From JAWLHU01 sp041690255 (GTDB lineage Bacteria > Bacillota > Sulfobacillia > Symbiobacteriales > Symbiobacteriaceae): a stretch of DNA of 64,000 bases. Positions 51,016 through 62,500 of this stretch are shown here, one piece after another. Each line of letters starts with the position of its first letter. Position 1 is the first letter of the stretch. Below the pieces are notes generated by a model. It saw nothing but the letters and a program-made list of their open reading frames with translations, made no database searches and was not told where the DNA came from. The stretch covers positions 310,001 through 374,000 of the forward strand of contig JAWLHU010000003.1 of NCBI GenBank assembly GCA_041690255.1, given 5' to 3'. The translations under genes were made by a program, and so were the position numbers.

Positions 51016-53745
51016 CTACAGGTCAAGCTGTATCTCCGTGATCATTCCATCCTCGATGACGAACTGGTCACTAATGACTATACTGCCATCGGCCAGGTAG
51101 ATCTGAATCCGGTATGCGCCTGGAGGGAGGCTGCTGAAGCTCTTGCTCGTGGTCTGACCGGGAACGAGGGCAAGGTGGGCACCAGCTGGGGCCATTAGGT
51201 CGGCCGGAGTACCGTGGCGAACGAGTAGTTGGGCCGCCTGCGGCGTATCGAGACTCGTAACGTCGAGGCTCACGACAAGGGTGCCGCGGGGTGTGGAGAC
51301 GCTGTCTGTTGCCCCGAAGTTCCGGGCCGCCAGGACTACCTCAACAATGTCGACCTCGTCGTCCATGTTGACGTCGAACAGGAGATCGTGTCTCTGCGGG
51401 TTCTGCCCGGGAGGGGGGACCGCGTCTGCGATCTGTGACAGATCGCTCTCGTTGACTAATCCACTGCTGTCCACATCGCCATAGCGAAGCGGCACTTCGA
51501 CCGTCACCATACCAGTTTCCGGCGGTTGGATGGGCACCTCCTGCGTGAGGTAGAGCGGCGCCATGACCACGGCGGTCCCCATTTCCACCGGCAGGTCCAA
51601 GAAGACGATCTTCTCAAATGGCGTTGCGCTCGTTGAATCGGCATACCGCACAGCCCACTGGCTGTTGACCCCGTCCGTCGCCACGGCGGCAGTGGGGAAC
51701 ACGTTGCCAGGCACGCTGATCATGACGGCATTCTTGGCGACCGGTACATACCGATCGAGGCTGGACAACGATTTCGTTACACCTGCAACGGTAATCGTGC
51801 TGTTCGGTCCTGCGGTGAACTGGGCCCCCCCGAAGAAGCCGGGGACCGCTTCGAAGACCAGCGTGGGCAGCTCCGGTTCCACCGTACCCTTCGTCCAGGT
51901 CCAGCGGAGCGAGCCGTTCCCTTCGAGAATGCTCCCGTTGCCGGCGGCGCTCGCCTGCGAATCGAAGGTGACCTGCGAGGGGTCGTACAGGATCTCCAGG
52001 GTCAGGCCCTCAACGCTCGTTGGAAGGTCAAAGATACGAGGGAAAAGACTGAACAGCCCGCCGGGCAGAACCTTGGTGCCCGCCACCCAGTTCGGGGCGA
52101 AGTCGATACCGAGAGTCGTCCCGACGAGGAAATCCGCAGAGGCTGCGTACGGGAAGGTCTGGGAGAAGAAGGGACCAGGGTTCGCCTGTGCGGCGAAGCT
52201 GTAGCGCCCGTCAGGCGCCGTGGCCGTCCAGGTCAGGCTCGCGTACTCGTTGCTGCCCACCGTCGTTCCCGCGGGGTCCTTGATTGCGGTTGTCATGGCC
52301 GAAGACGACGGCCCTAGATCCAAGGGGTACCGCCAGATCCGGTATATCTCGGCGTCGCTTCCTATCAGGGAGAAACTGAACCAGCCCGTCTCACCAAGGG
52401 AGAGTTGCTGCGGAACAGCCAAGCGCATGCCCCACGGCCCCGCCCCTGTCAGGTTGTAGCTCTGTCCTGCCTGGAAGGGATAGGACATCCGGGCAGCGGC
52501 CCCCGGGCCGGGAAGACCGTAGAATGAGTAGTCCCAGGCGGCTTCCGTGTCGGTTACCGTGACCCCGCCGCGCAGCACATAGCTGCCGGGATCGACCAGT
52601 AGCGTGGCAGAAGTGTCGTACAGGAAGTAGTCCTTGCGTGTGGCGGTGCTCAGGCTGACCCAGCCCTCGGTGACCGCCCCGTAGCTCTGCGGTGCCCAGT
52701 GTAGGGTAGCCGTCTGGGTAAGAGCGATGTCAGTCGCCACGGGGGCGTTTTCGACAGTGACCTGCTGGACGCCGAAGACCTTTGGGGTACCACCCATGAC
52801 CGCAGCATCGTACGAACCGGGGAAGGCGTAGATCACCGCCATACCGTCTGCTTGAGTGGTTGTGACGCTCCTGTAGTGGGTATAGGCGTAGATGTCCGTC
52901 GAGGTGAGCCAGACACCGGCCCCGCTCACCGGCGCTCCGTCTAGGGAAGCTGTCACGGTGACCGGCAGGGTCGACCCGCCATCGACGGTTAGTCTGTTCA
53001 CGGTTCCTTCCGGTACGTTCACCTCGGCGAGGTCCATGACATACCCCTCACCCGGCGCCGCCTGCGCGGCGAGCCTGGCCTGGTACTGACCGGCCGGGAA
53101 TGTGCCTGCGAAGAACCCTTCCCGAATGTCTCGGAAGTAGACTGTGCTTCCGTTTGGGCCGTTTTCGTTCGTCATGTTGAGTTGATAGACTACCAGACTG
53201 TTGCCGTCCTTGTCATAGAGGTACGGCCAGAACAGACCTGTGCCCCTTATCACCGCAAAGAACCACATTGGGATGCTCTGCCTTGCACCGCTGGTCGCCA
53301 CGATCGGGTTGTACCCTACGGGGAGGGCCGTGATCTTCAGTGAGGCATTACCCTGGCTGTCGGTCATGGCAGTCGTCTGATCAAGCGTTACCGTGGCACC
53401 GGAGACCGCAGCACTACTGGCCGAGTCGGTGACCCGGACCGTAACCGTGCAAGACTCGTCGACGTAAGCGACGCGGTCGTTGTCCACAGAACCGCAGTCC
53501 TCGGTGACAAGGGTCACGGAGAGCTCAGCGGCGGTGAGGGTCGGACGCTGTGCTGTCGAGCCCTCCCAGTCAGGGGCGGGCGCCCCCTCCTGTATGGAGG
53601 CTCGCTCGTCCGGGGCAGGGGCGGGATCCGAGATTATGACAGGGGCTGGGGTCCCGGCGGCGAAGCCGGTGCCAGGCATGGCCAGCGTCAGCCCCAGGAG
53701 CAGGGCGAGCGTCGTCGAGATAACCCGCGAGGGATTCCGCTTCAT
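51016..53745 (-). CDS. Secreted protein with cohesin-like and dockerin modules (third gene of surface operon)
   Basis: 909 residues. Signal peptide about 1-29 (MKRNPSRVISTTLALLLGLT, then ...GTGFAA). Ig-like/carboxypeptidase-regulatory-like beta repeats fill the middle. A cohesin-like region lies near residues 555-690 (VEGLTLEILYDPSQVTFDSQ is the typical cohesin strand). A type I dockerin follows near 755-815, with two calcium loops: DVDSSGLVNESD and DVNMDDEVDIVE. About 95 residues of another beta domain follow. The start is directly adjacent to the previous stop. No catalytic domain is seen. Having both a putative cohesin and a dockerin would let the protein link to itself or to its two operon partners. 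Confidence 0.8.
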   Translation of the reverse strand: MKRNPSRVISTTLALLLGLTLAMPGTGFAAGTPAPVIISDPAPAPDERASIQEGAPAPDWEGSTAQRPTLTAAELSVTLVTEDCGSVDNDRVAYVDESCTVTVRVTDSASSAAVSGATVTLDQTTAMTDSQGNASLKITALPVGYNPIVATSGARQSIPMWFFAVIRGTGLFWPYLYDKDGNSLVVYQLNMTNENGPNGSTVYFRDIREGFFAGTFPAGQYQARLAAQAAPGEGYVMDLAEVNVPEGTVNRLTVDGGSTLPVTVTASLDGAPVSGAGVWLTSTDIYAYTHYRSVTTTQADGMAVIYAFPGSYDAAVMGGTPKVFGVQQVTVENAPVATDIALTQTATLHWAPQSYGAVTEGWVSLSTATRKDYFLYDTSATLLVDPGSYVLRGGVTVTDTEAAWDYSFYGLPGPGAAARMSYPFQAGQSYNLTGAGPWGMRLAVPQQLSLGETGWFSFSLIGSDAEIYRIWRYPLDLGPSSSAMTTAIKDPAGTTVGSNEYASLTWTATAPDGRYSFAAQANPGPFFSQTFPYAASADFLVGTTLGIDFAPNWVAGTKVLPGGLFSLFPRIFDLPTSVEGLTLEILYDPSQVTFDSQASAAGNGSILEGNGSLRWTWTKGTVEPELPTLVFEAVPGFFGGAQFTAGPNSTITVAGVTKSLSSLDRYVPVAKNAVMISVPGNVFPTAAVATDGVNSQWAVRYADSTSATPFEKIVFLDLPVEMGTAVVMAPLYLTQEVPIQPPETGMVTVEVPLRYGDVDSSGLVNESDLSQIADAVPPPGQNPQRHDLLFDVNMDDEVDIVEVVLAARNFGATDSVSTPRGTLVVSLDVTSLDTPQAAQLLVRHGTPADLMAPAGAHLALVPGQTTSKSFSSLPPGAYRIQIYLADGSIVISDQFVIEDGMITEIQLDL

Positions 53746-56460
53746 TTACTGGCCCTCCTCCTTCTGGGTCGACAGGGTGGTGGAACCGGCATTCTGGGCG
53801 GCGTAGTACAGGTCTTGCAGGTCAAAGCGCCCATCGTTGTTCAGGTCGGCCGGAGTGCCGGACAGAGTAGGATCAGCGTAGCGCTCCATGAGCAACGACA
53901 GATCCATCTCGGTGACGACTCCGTCCCCGTCGGCGTCTCCGTAGAGCAGGGCAACATCAACGAACTCGATGGACGGGATGCCGTCGGTCACCGTCACCGT
54001 TGCGGTCTCTGGTGCGTACGGCCAGGCATTGACAACCAGATCGTAGGTACCATCTTCCGAGATGATGAGGGAGAAAAAGCCCATACTATCGGTCTGGGTT
54101 GTCGCCACCTCTCGCTTCGTTGTGCTGTCGACCAGCCGCACGGGGGCGCCGGCGACTGTGAGGCCCGCACTGGTCACTTGTCCGTTGATCGGAGTGCCCA
54201 CGACCACCGGTTGGGAGAGTACGGCAACGGGAATCGGGTTGCCCATGGAGTCGACAAGCTTGACCTCCACCGCCGTGGCGAGATCGACGGCGGTGACGTC
54301 GCCGACCAGTTGCAGGTTCATGAGCAGCAGGGGGACTTCCCCACCGATACCGGCGGTCTCGCCCAGCCGTGAGACGAGGTACTGCAACTGGCTACCGTCC
54401 GCGCTGATGGTCGGACCGGCGGACCAGGTAGCGTTAGGAGCCATGGGATCGGTCTCGGTTGCACCCACGACGCGGACGAGATTGGGGTCCAGATTGACGT
54501 CTACTTGCACACCGTAAATGTCCTGACCGTTGATCAGTTTGATTACCACCGGGAACCGGGTGAACGGTGGGGTGGAAGATGGGGCCTCGACCATCACCTG
54601 TGCAGCATCGACAGCACCGTATGCCTGGACCATGCCCTTGCGAAGGCCATCGACATAGATCGGCTGGGGCCCCGGGACCTTCAGTGCGTCGAACCTGGCC
54701 TCTCCGTTCTCGTCAAGCGTTTGGACCGGCCCGGACTCACCGATCTGGACAGTCGCTCCGGAAGGCGCGTTCCAGACCTCAACCAGGAGGTCTGTCGGAA
54801 GATAGGCGGGAATCACGGTCGGCTTCGTGACCGCATAGGCCGGGTTCCCCATTTTCATGATGCCGGCGACATCGATTGCGATGCCGAGCGGACCGAGGTC
54901 GTAGGTTCCCTCATAGCTGTAGACCTGATCTGCCGGGCTCGCTGGTGCCGGCCAGTCAAATCCGAAGAGATCGAGGGTGGCAGTGCCCACCAGCTCATCC
55001 GCCTCGTTGTAGATCACCACATCGCCCAGTTGGGCAGGGGAATCCGACTGCATGGCCATATGCAGGACATCGTTAGTGCTGTTCCGGAGATTGACCCATC
55101 CGCTCAGATAGTTCCCGGTTGTCGGGAGATCGTCGAAGGACCAGGCCCTCGGCCTGACCGGGAAGGGCATCTGGCGGGTCTCTCCGGCAGCCAGCGTCAC
55201 GTCTCTCCTCGTGGGATCAACAACTGCGTAGTTGTACCACCACATGCCGGCACGCAGCACGACACTGGTAATCTCATAACTGCCGGACTCCATCTGGACG
55301 GTGCCCTCCGGGACCCGGAACGGCAGCTTGCCGTGGTTCAGGGAGAACTCACCGTGGTCGAGTACGGCCGGCAGATCGGTAAAGGCGGTCTGCAGCGTGG
55401 CCAGACCAGAACTGCTGAGAGCAGCGTTCAAAGCTGGCGTTGCGGAACCCAGGATCACGGTGTCAAATACGATTGTCTCTACCTCGTCCACGTACATCGC
55501 CGGCACATGGTACCCGATCTCATAGGTGCCGGGGGTCACGTACAGGGTTCCGACGGTGTCTGCGCCGATGAACAGGCTGTGATTGTAGACCGTGTAGGAG
55601 TAGCTGTCCTGCGGGGCCAGGAGCACGTTGGCATTCACGCCAGCCGTGTCCAGGGAGACGGTGACAGGGAGTGCAAGGGCACTCGCCCCATCCAGGATGA
55701 CAACCTCCGGCCCAACCGCTTGGTAGCTCTGCGGCGTAAGGTCCTCGTAGAGTTCATAGAGCCCTTCCCCTGTGGTGGTGACGCCCACCACACGAGCGGG
55801 GCTGCCCGCCGGCATGACCGCCCACCCGTGAGAAGGGCCGGTTTGCCACATACCGATGTGCACGCCGCGATCGTCACCGACAACGTGGAAGTCCAGATTC
55901 CCACTGGGGATCGGCGTTCCGCTCTGATCGGTCATGCTGACCTGCAGCAGGGCATCCTGCGTAAAGTCCAGGATGGCGAACCAGGCAAACTGGTCTCCGA
56001 CTTCAACCCTACCGGTGGTCGACCCGTGAAGGGGGAAGGTCAGGGTCACCTGGCCGTTGGCATCGGTCGTGCCGGACACCCACCCCAGGTCAACAAGGGC
56101 CCCCGTCACCGGAGCATCCGCATTATCTGGGTCGGTGACCGTGACCGTGATCGGCTCTTCTGTCTGGCCCGTGTAGGGAATGATGTTGGAGCCGTTGGAG
56201 CCCTCGACCGTAATCGTCAGGGGCTGAACGTAGATCATGGATTGTGGGGCCTCTTGTTCGGGACGAGGCCGGGCCACGGGCACGACAGAGCCGTCGGGCA
56301 GGGTCTGCTCCACGACATAGATCCGAGGGGCCGCTTTGGTCGAATAGGGACGCAGATCAGGATCTACACTGGCGGCCAAGGCCGGGGAACCGGCCCAGGC
56401 TGCAGCGATTGCGATCGTCATGCCGGTGATCAGGGAGACGAAGCGTCTCGGCATTCGCAT
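53746..56460 (-). CDS. Secreted protein with cohesin-like and C-terminal dockerin modules (second gene)
   Basis: 904 residues from the ATG at 56460 (AAGGAG seven bases upstream). Signal peptide about 1-29 (MRMPRRFVSLITGMTIAIAA, ...SPALAA). Multiple Ig-like/Big domains follow. A cohesin-like module lies near residues 630-750 (FPVVIKLINGQDIYGVQVDV, then NLDPNLVRVVG), followed by a CnaB-like domain (GQVTSAGLTVAGAPVRLVDS) and a canonical dockerin at the very end: DADGDGVVTEMD and DLNNDGRFDLQD are textbook calcium-binding loops. No enzyme domain is visible. Its dockerin could dock to the cohesin of the SLH-anchored protein encoded upstream. Confidence 0.85.
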   Translation of the reverse strand: MRMPRRFVSLITGMTIAIAAAWAGSPALAASVDPDLRPYSTKAAPRIYVVEQTLPDGSVVPVARPRPEQEAPQSMIYVQPLTITVEGSNGSNIIPYTGQTEEPITVTVTDPDNADAPVTGALVDLGWVSGTTDANGQVTLTFPLHGSTTGRVEVGDQFAWFAILDFTQDALLQVSMTDQSGTPIPSGNLDFHVVGDDRGVHIGMWQTGPSHGWAVMPAGSPARVVGVTTTGEGLYELYEDLTPQSYQAVGPEVVILDGASALALPVTVSLDTAGVNANVLLAPQDSYSYTVYNHSLFIGADTVGTLYVTPGTYEIGYHVPAMYVDEVETIVFDTVILGSATPALNAALSSSGLATLQTAFTDLPAVLDHGEFSLNHGKLPFRVPEGTVQMESGSYEITSVVLRAGMWWYNYAVVDPTRRDVTLAAGETRQMPFPVRPRAWSFDDLPTTGNYLSGWVNLRNSTNDVLHMAMQSDSPAQLGDVVIYNEADELVGTATLDLFGFDWPAPASPADQVYSYEGTYDLGPLGIAIDVAGIMKMGNPAYAVTKPTVIPAYLPTDLLVEVWNAPSGATVQIGESGPVQTLDENGEARFDALKVPGPQPIYVDGLRKGMVQAYGAVDAAQVMVEAPSSTPPFTRFPVVIKLINGQDIYGVQVDVNLDPNLVRVVGATETDPMAPNATWSAGPTISADGSQLQYLVSRLGETAGIGGEVPLLLMNLQLVGDVTAVDLATAVEVKLVDSMGNPIPVAVLSQPVVVGTPINGQVTSAGLTVAGAPVRLVDSTTKREVATTQTDSMGFFSLIISEDGTYDLVVNAWPYAPETATVTVTDGIPSIEFVDVALLYGDADGDGVVTEMDLSLLMERYADPTLSGTPADLNNDGRFDLQDLYYAAQNAGSTTLSTQKEEGQ

Positions 56461-56524
56461 ACTGCCACTCCTTCTTGCAGGGCGGGGGGGCCGGGCCAAA
56501 CCGGCCCCCTCCTGGCTTCCCAAC

Positions 56525-59500
56525 CTACTTGATTTGCAACAGGAGACGGAGCGTCAGGACCGCTGCCTGAGCTCGGGTCGCGTTCTGATCGGGACGGAAG
56601 CTGCCGTCCTCGAACCCGGTGATCAGGCCCGCCTGCGTGGCCGCATCGAACTGAGCGGTCGCCCAGGCCGGGATCGCATCCCGATCGGTGAACTGCTTGG
56701 CCTGGCCGGCGGGCGCAATGCCCTTCAGTGCGAGGGCACGGCCCATGATCACGGCGATCTGGAGTCGGGTGATCTGCTGGTCGGCCCGGAAGCTGCCATC
56801 CTCGTATCCGGTGATCAGGCCGGCCTTCATGGCGGCCGCCACGTACGGGCGGGCCCAGGCAGGGATCTGATCGGCATCGGTCAGGTTCAGCACAGCCGCC
56901 TCGTCAATCTCGAGCCCCAGGGCCAGGACGATCATCTTGGCGAACTGGGCCCGGGTCACGCTCGCCTCGGGCTGGAAGGTACCGTCGCCCATGCCGGAGA
57001 GGATGCCGGCGGAGACCAGCTCACGCACCGCCGCCTCAGCCCAGTGGCCCTTGACATCCAACAGCATCGGTGCCGTCGGGGTGGTCGGGGTCGTGGGAGT
57101 GGTCGGTTCGGGCTGGGTCGGAGGCTGGGTCACGGGCTGGTAGCTGATCGTTGCGGTCTGCTCACCAGACTTGTTGCCGGCTGCATCGACCGCGTAGACC
57201 GAGATCGAATTGGTGCCCTCCTGCAACGTAACCGTGACAGTGAGGGTGCCGGAGTTCGGGACTGTACCAGCCAAGCGGCTGTTCACGTAGACCTTCGCCT
57301 TCGCCTCGGTGGTCACGGTGATGGTCGCCTCTGCCGTCTCCGACTCGCTCGGAGCGGTCACGGTCACAACGGGAGCGGTGGAGTCACGGGTCACGGTAAC
57401 CGTTGTCGAAGCCGATCCGCCGACGTTGGTGACGGTCAGGGTGAAGCTGTTCTCACCCTCAGCCAGGTCCGCAGTGTAGCTGAAGGTACCGGACTCGCCC
57501 ACGGTCAGGGTCTGGAGCAGGGTGGCGCCCCGGGCGATCTTCAGCTCGGCGCCGGCCGTAGCGGTGCCGCTGATCGTGACGGTCGCCTGGTTGGTCAGGC
57601 TCTGCGCCGCAGCAGCGCTGATGGTCGGAGCGGGCGTGGGCAGGGCCCCACCGCCGCCGCCACCACCACCGGAGGGCGGCGTATAGGTGATCGTGATCGG
57701 AGCGGAGGTGCTGCTGTTGCCCAGTGCGTCGGTGGCCTGCGCCCGGTACTGGTTGGTGCCGGAGGTCAGGCTGACCGTAACGCTCCGGGTGCCGGCCTCG
57801 AGCTGCGAGGTTTGGCTGCCCACGTTGATCCAGGTGGCCCCGGAGAGGCGCTGGATCTGGATTCGAGCGGGCTCATTCAGGGTGGCGGTCACCTGCATGC
57901 TGCCGCTGGTCGTCGTGGACTGAGGAGCGGTCAGTGTGACCACCGGGCCGGTGGTGTCCTTGGTGACGGAGAGGCTGGTGCTGCCGGTCAGGCCGTTGAT
58001 CAGGTTGGTCACCTCGACCGTAACCGGGTTGGCCCCCTCGGTCAGCGTGGTCAGATCATAGGAGCCGGTGCCGTTGAAGGCTGCGGCATCCACCAGAGTG
58101 GTCCCGCCGACGCTGATCGAGAGCAGGCCGTTCACCGCCACGCTGGCGTCATCCACGGCGCTGATGTTCAGGGTGCTGTTCGTCGTTGTCGGGTTCGGGC
58201 TGGCGGTGGCGGAGACAATCGGAACGGCCGTGTCGTAGAGCACGGTCCGGGTCACGGTCGTCTTGTTGCCTGCCGGATCGGTGACTGTGAAGGTCAGGGT
58301 ATAGGTGCCGTCGGCCGGGAAGGTGATCGTGATCTTCTGGGTGGCGGTATCCTGCGTGTAGGTAGCGCCGTTGTCAGCGATCAGGTCGACCGTAGCGCCC
58401 GCCTCGTTCACGCTATACCCGAACGTGAAGCTGTCGTCCCCGGTCTGAGCGGGCAGGTTGTTGATCGTCAGGACTGGGGCCAGGGTATCGTTGACGATGG
58501 TCACCGTGCTGCTGGTGACGTTCCCCACAGGGTCCTCCGCCTCGATGGTGTAGCTGTTGCCGGCGTTGGCTGTGAGGTTGAGGGTCAGGTTGACGCTCTG
58601 GGCGTCCGCCAGCAGGATGCTCTCACCCTGCTTGACGGTCAGGCGGGCGGTCGCATCGTCGCTGCCGGCTACCAGGCCGGCGGTGCTGCTGGTGGTGTAA
58701 ACGGTGCCAGAGTACGCGGCGCCGTTGACCGAGAGGCCGGTCACAGCCGGGCCGACGGTGTCAAGCGTCAGGCTGATCTCTCGCGAGTTCCAGTTTCCGA
58801 ACTCGTCATAGGCCTTAACCGTCAGGGTCTTCAGGCCGTCAGCCCCCAGGGCCACCGAGAGGCTAAAGCTCTGATCCACGGTGCTCTTCGGATTGAGCAC
58901 CTGCTCGACCGCAGCGCTGCCGCCGGTCACCTCCACCTTGGCGGTGGTGGGATCCACCGTTCCGCTGATGGTCACGGTCGTGGTGTTGATGGTCTGGTTC
59001 GCCGCAGTGCTGCCGTTCACGGCGATCTCGCCCACGTACTCCGGGGCGGTCATGTCCACGAAGGGGGCCCAGACCGAGAAGTGCGGCAGGGTTGCATGCA
59101 CCTTCACGATGCTGATCTCCGTGGCAGGATCGGTGGAGACGATCTCGGTCGTGCCCCAGACCAGTTCCACCGAGCCAGGCTTCTCCAGCGGGAGGTAGTA
59201 GATCCCCACCTCCGCCGGGACAGGGCCGGTGATTGCCATCTGGAAGGTGACATCGACGGAGGCATCGTCGCTCAGGGTTGCACTGAACTGGTAGGCACCA
59301 CCCAGAATCTGGGTTCCAGGCGGAGTGTAGGCGTGCAGGTTCTCATCCAGGTAGGTGCTCAATGCAACAGCGGTGTCGGCCAGTTCGCCGGCCTCGAAGT
59401 ACACGGTCACGTTTCCGTCATTCGAGGTGACGCTATTAGGCTGGGTCGTGTCGGCTACGGTCTCCTTGACCCGGTGACCATACCCGACGTTGCCCGCGGC

Positions 59501-62500
59501 ATCGGTGCCGGTGACGTTGATCTTCAGCGCGCCACTCAGGTCTACGGCGGGGTCGAACGTCGCCGCGTACTCGTTGGTATTGCCGGTCGGCTGCAGCGCA
59601 GTGAGCGCAGCCAGCGACGTCCCGTTGATCGTGGCGGTCAGGGTGGGGCCGCTTGCGATCGGCTCGCTCGCCAGCACGGTAATGGTGCCGGTCACGGTAT
59701 CGAGCGTGATGCCGAAGGTCGGCGGCGTCGTATCCAGCGTGAGCTGGAGCGATCCCTTCGGACCCTGGTTGCCCGCGGCATCGATCGCGGCGATCTCGAT
59801 CGTGTTGATGCCCTCGTTCTTCAGGTTCTCAACCAGGGGGATCGAGGCCAGCGAGAAGCTGCCCGGAGCGACCTGGCGGATCCCGACATTCTGGCCGTTG
59901 ACCCAGAGGGCCACGCGGGTCACATCAGCATCGCTGATCGTGCCGGTGACTGCTGCTGTCCGCTCGGACTTGTTGAGGGTGGCGGTCAGCTCTGTGGGCG
60001 CTGCCGGCTCTGTGGTATCCACCTTCATCGGCGGCAGGGTCCGCTCGGTCTTGTTGCCGGCGGCATCGGTGGCGGTGAAGGCGAAGGTGTGCTCACCCTC
60101 GGGGACATCGTAGGTGTAGGTGGAGAGGCCCTCTGCCGTCGTGGGGGTGGCCAGGGTGACCTCGTTCCCGCCGTCCTGAAGCGAGAGGGTCGCCCCCTCC
60201 TCCACGACGATGGTCAGGCTCGGCTGCTCCACGTACCAGCCCTCCAGGCCTCGGGGCTGGTGGCTGACCTTGACCGAGGCATACGGGGCGATTGTGTCGA
60301 TCGTGACACCATCTACCACGATTTGGGTGGTCTCGTTGCCGGCGGCGTCCCGGGCGGTGATGGTCACATCGGCATTCGACACGTCCATGCCGGGCTGGAA
60401 GTCGAAGGTGAGGAGATAAGTCCCGTTCTCATAGGTGAAGGGTTGGCCGGCGAAGAGCCCATCCACCGTGGCGGCTGCTGTGAGACCCGCCTCGGCGGTG
60501 AAGGAGATGGTCAGCTCTCCGTTCGCGGCCTGCACCACCAGGTCACTGATCACCGGGGCGGTGGTGTCGATCTTGACCGTCTGGTCGAGGGTGGCCGTCG
60601 TTTCGTTGCCGGCCAGGTCCACCAGGGTCATGGAGACGACCGCACCGTCGACGGGGGTGTTCTCTCCCTCGGCCACCGTGTAAGGGGCACTGTAGGCCCC
60701 CGGGTAAGCACCCGTATCCACGAGTTCGCCGGTCCGTGCGACCCCATCTTCCGGGGTGAAGCTGTACGTGACCTGCGTCAGCCCCGGCTCGGCAATAGCC
60801 AGAAGCCGGAAGGAGTCGCCGGCCCTCAGGACGGTCTGAGCCGTCGTGGAGAGCGCCTCGTAGGTGGGCGGGGTGGTATCCAGCACCACCTTGTCATCGC
60901 TGGTGCGCGGGTGAGGGGTGCCGTCCGGGCTGACCACGGTCGCCGTAACGCTGACGGGCTCGACGGTGTTGTCACCCGCCGTTACGATATACGAACCCTC
61001 GTAGATGCCGGCCCCGGTCTCGACCAGCTCGATTTCGGACGCCCCGTCGATGCCGGGAATCTCGGCATAGATCCACGGCTGGTTCTCGGCAGAGGCGCTC
61101 AGCAGGCCCGGATGGGCCTCGACCCGGATCTCGACCTCGTCGCCCGCCATGTAGTGAGCGACACCGGCCGGGTCGAGCTTGGTTGCGCCAACGACGTGAA
61201 CGGCCTTGGGTACCATGTCATCGACCTTGATCGTCACGGGGGCGGGTGGCCCGAAGGCGAGCGGGGCCCCGGTGCTGTCCACCAACTGGACCTTCAGCAT
61301 GGCCGCGGGGTCAATGATGAAGCTTCCCTGGCCAATCGACTTGAGGGAGAAGGTGGCAATCGTCCCGTCACCACTCGCCCCAAACTGATCGCCCAGACGG
61401 AGCGCCAGGGCGGTAATGCGCTGGAGGCCGCCATCGACCTCGACCTGCTGCATTCCCTGGAAGACAGCATCTGACGCAAGATCGCCAGGGACCAGTGTGC
61501 CGGAGGTTGCGGAGACGAATTCGAAGGCGCTCGGGTCAAGGAGGAGTTCGACGGCAGAGCCGTAGAGATCGGCCCCAGCGGAGACCGAGACGCCCAGGGT
61601 GAAACTCTCCCCTACGCCCACGTAGGCGGGGGCGATGAGCGAGAGCTCGGGCATGGGCTTCTCCACCTTGGCGGCAATCGCCATGGACGCCCCCACGTTG
61701 CCGCCGGAGTCGTAGGCCCTGGCGGTCAGGAAGTAGGCGCGGTTGGGGACATTCGTGGTATCCCAGGTGAGGCTCCAGCCATCGGTACCGTTCGTGTCGG
61801 TACCCAGGGGGGTGCTGTCACTGTAAAACTCAACCCGCTCGATCGGGTCGGCATCCTGCACCGTGGCGGTCAGGGTGACCTTCCCGTGGAGGGAGGCGCT
61901 GGGCAGCGGGTTGGTCAGTTGCACGGCCGGGGCCGAGCTGCTGCTGAACAGACCGGAGACGACCAGGGCATAGGGTTGCGGGCCGTTGGGCACGTTGTAG
62001 CCCGCGACGTTCACGGTGTACTGGCCGGAGGTCGGGGCAGCGATGTAGACGTTCTCGACGTTGTTCACCCGGTCAAATCCGCACGCGGTGGTGGCGGCGG
62101 TCTTTCGATCGGGGGTGAAGCAGTTGCCCTGGTAGACCTGACCTGACGGTCCCGTCACCTGAAGGTCCAGGTCATTGACCAGGTTCTTCGCCGAGTTTGG
62201 GGCACCGGGGTAGTCGGTCCAGACCAGGGTAATTTTGAGGATCTGGCCTTCCCGGAGGTCGTACGTGTACGAGGTGCTCTCGCTGGTCGCGAGACCGGTC
62301 TGCTCCATGACCAGGGCGTTCTCCCGCCCCACGGGGTAGAGCGTGTTGGTCAGGTCGACACGCCCCCAGCCCTGGTCAGGGCTCATCCATCCATCGCCCA
62401 TATCCTGGGCGCCGTTGATCAGCATGGCCTTGATCAGGGCGGAGGACGGGTTGGCGATCTGCTGCTCCGTCTGCAGGTACTCACGCACCAGGGCGGCTGC

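Noticed and set aside
56420..61474. A 1684-residue open frame on the plus strand
   Set aside because: It is the antisense of the SLH-subtilase gene and its neighbour. The composition is a GC-rich mirror, with no domain and no ribosome binding site.
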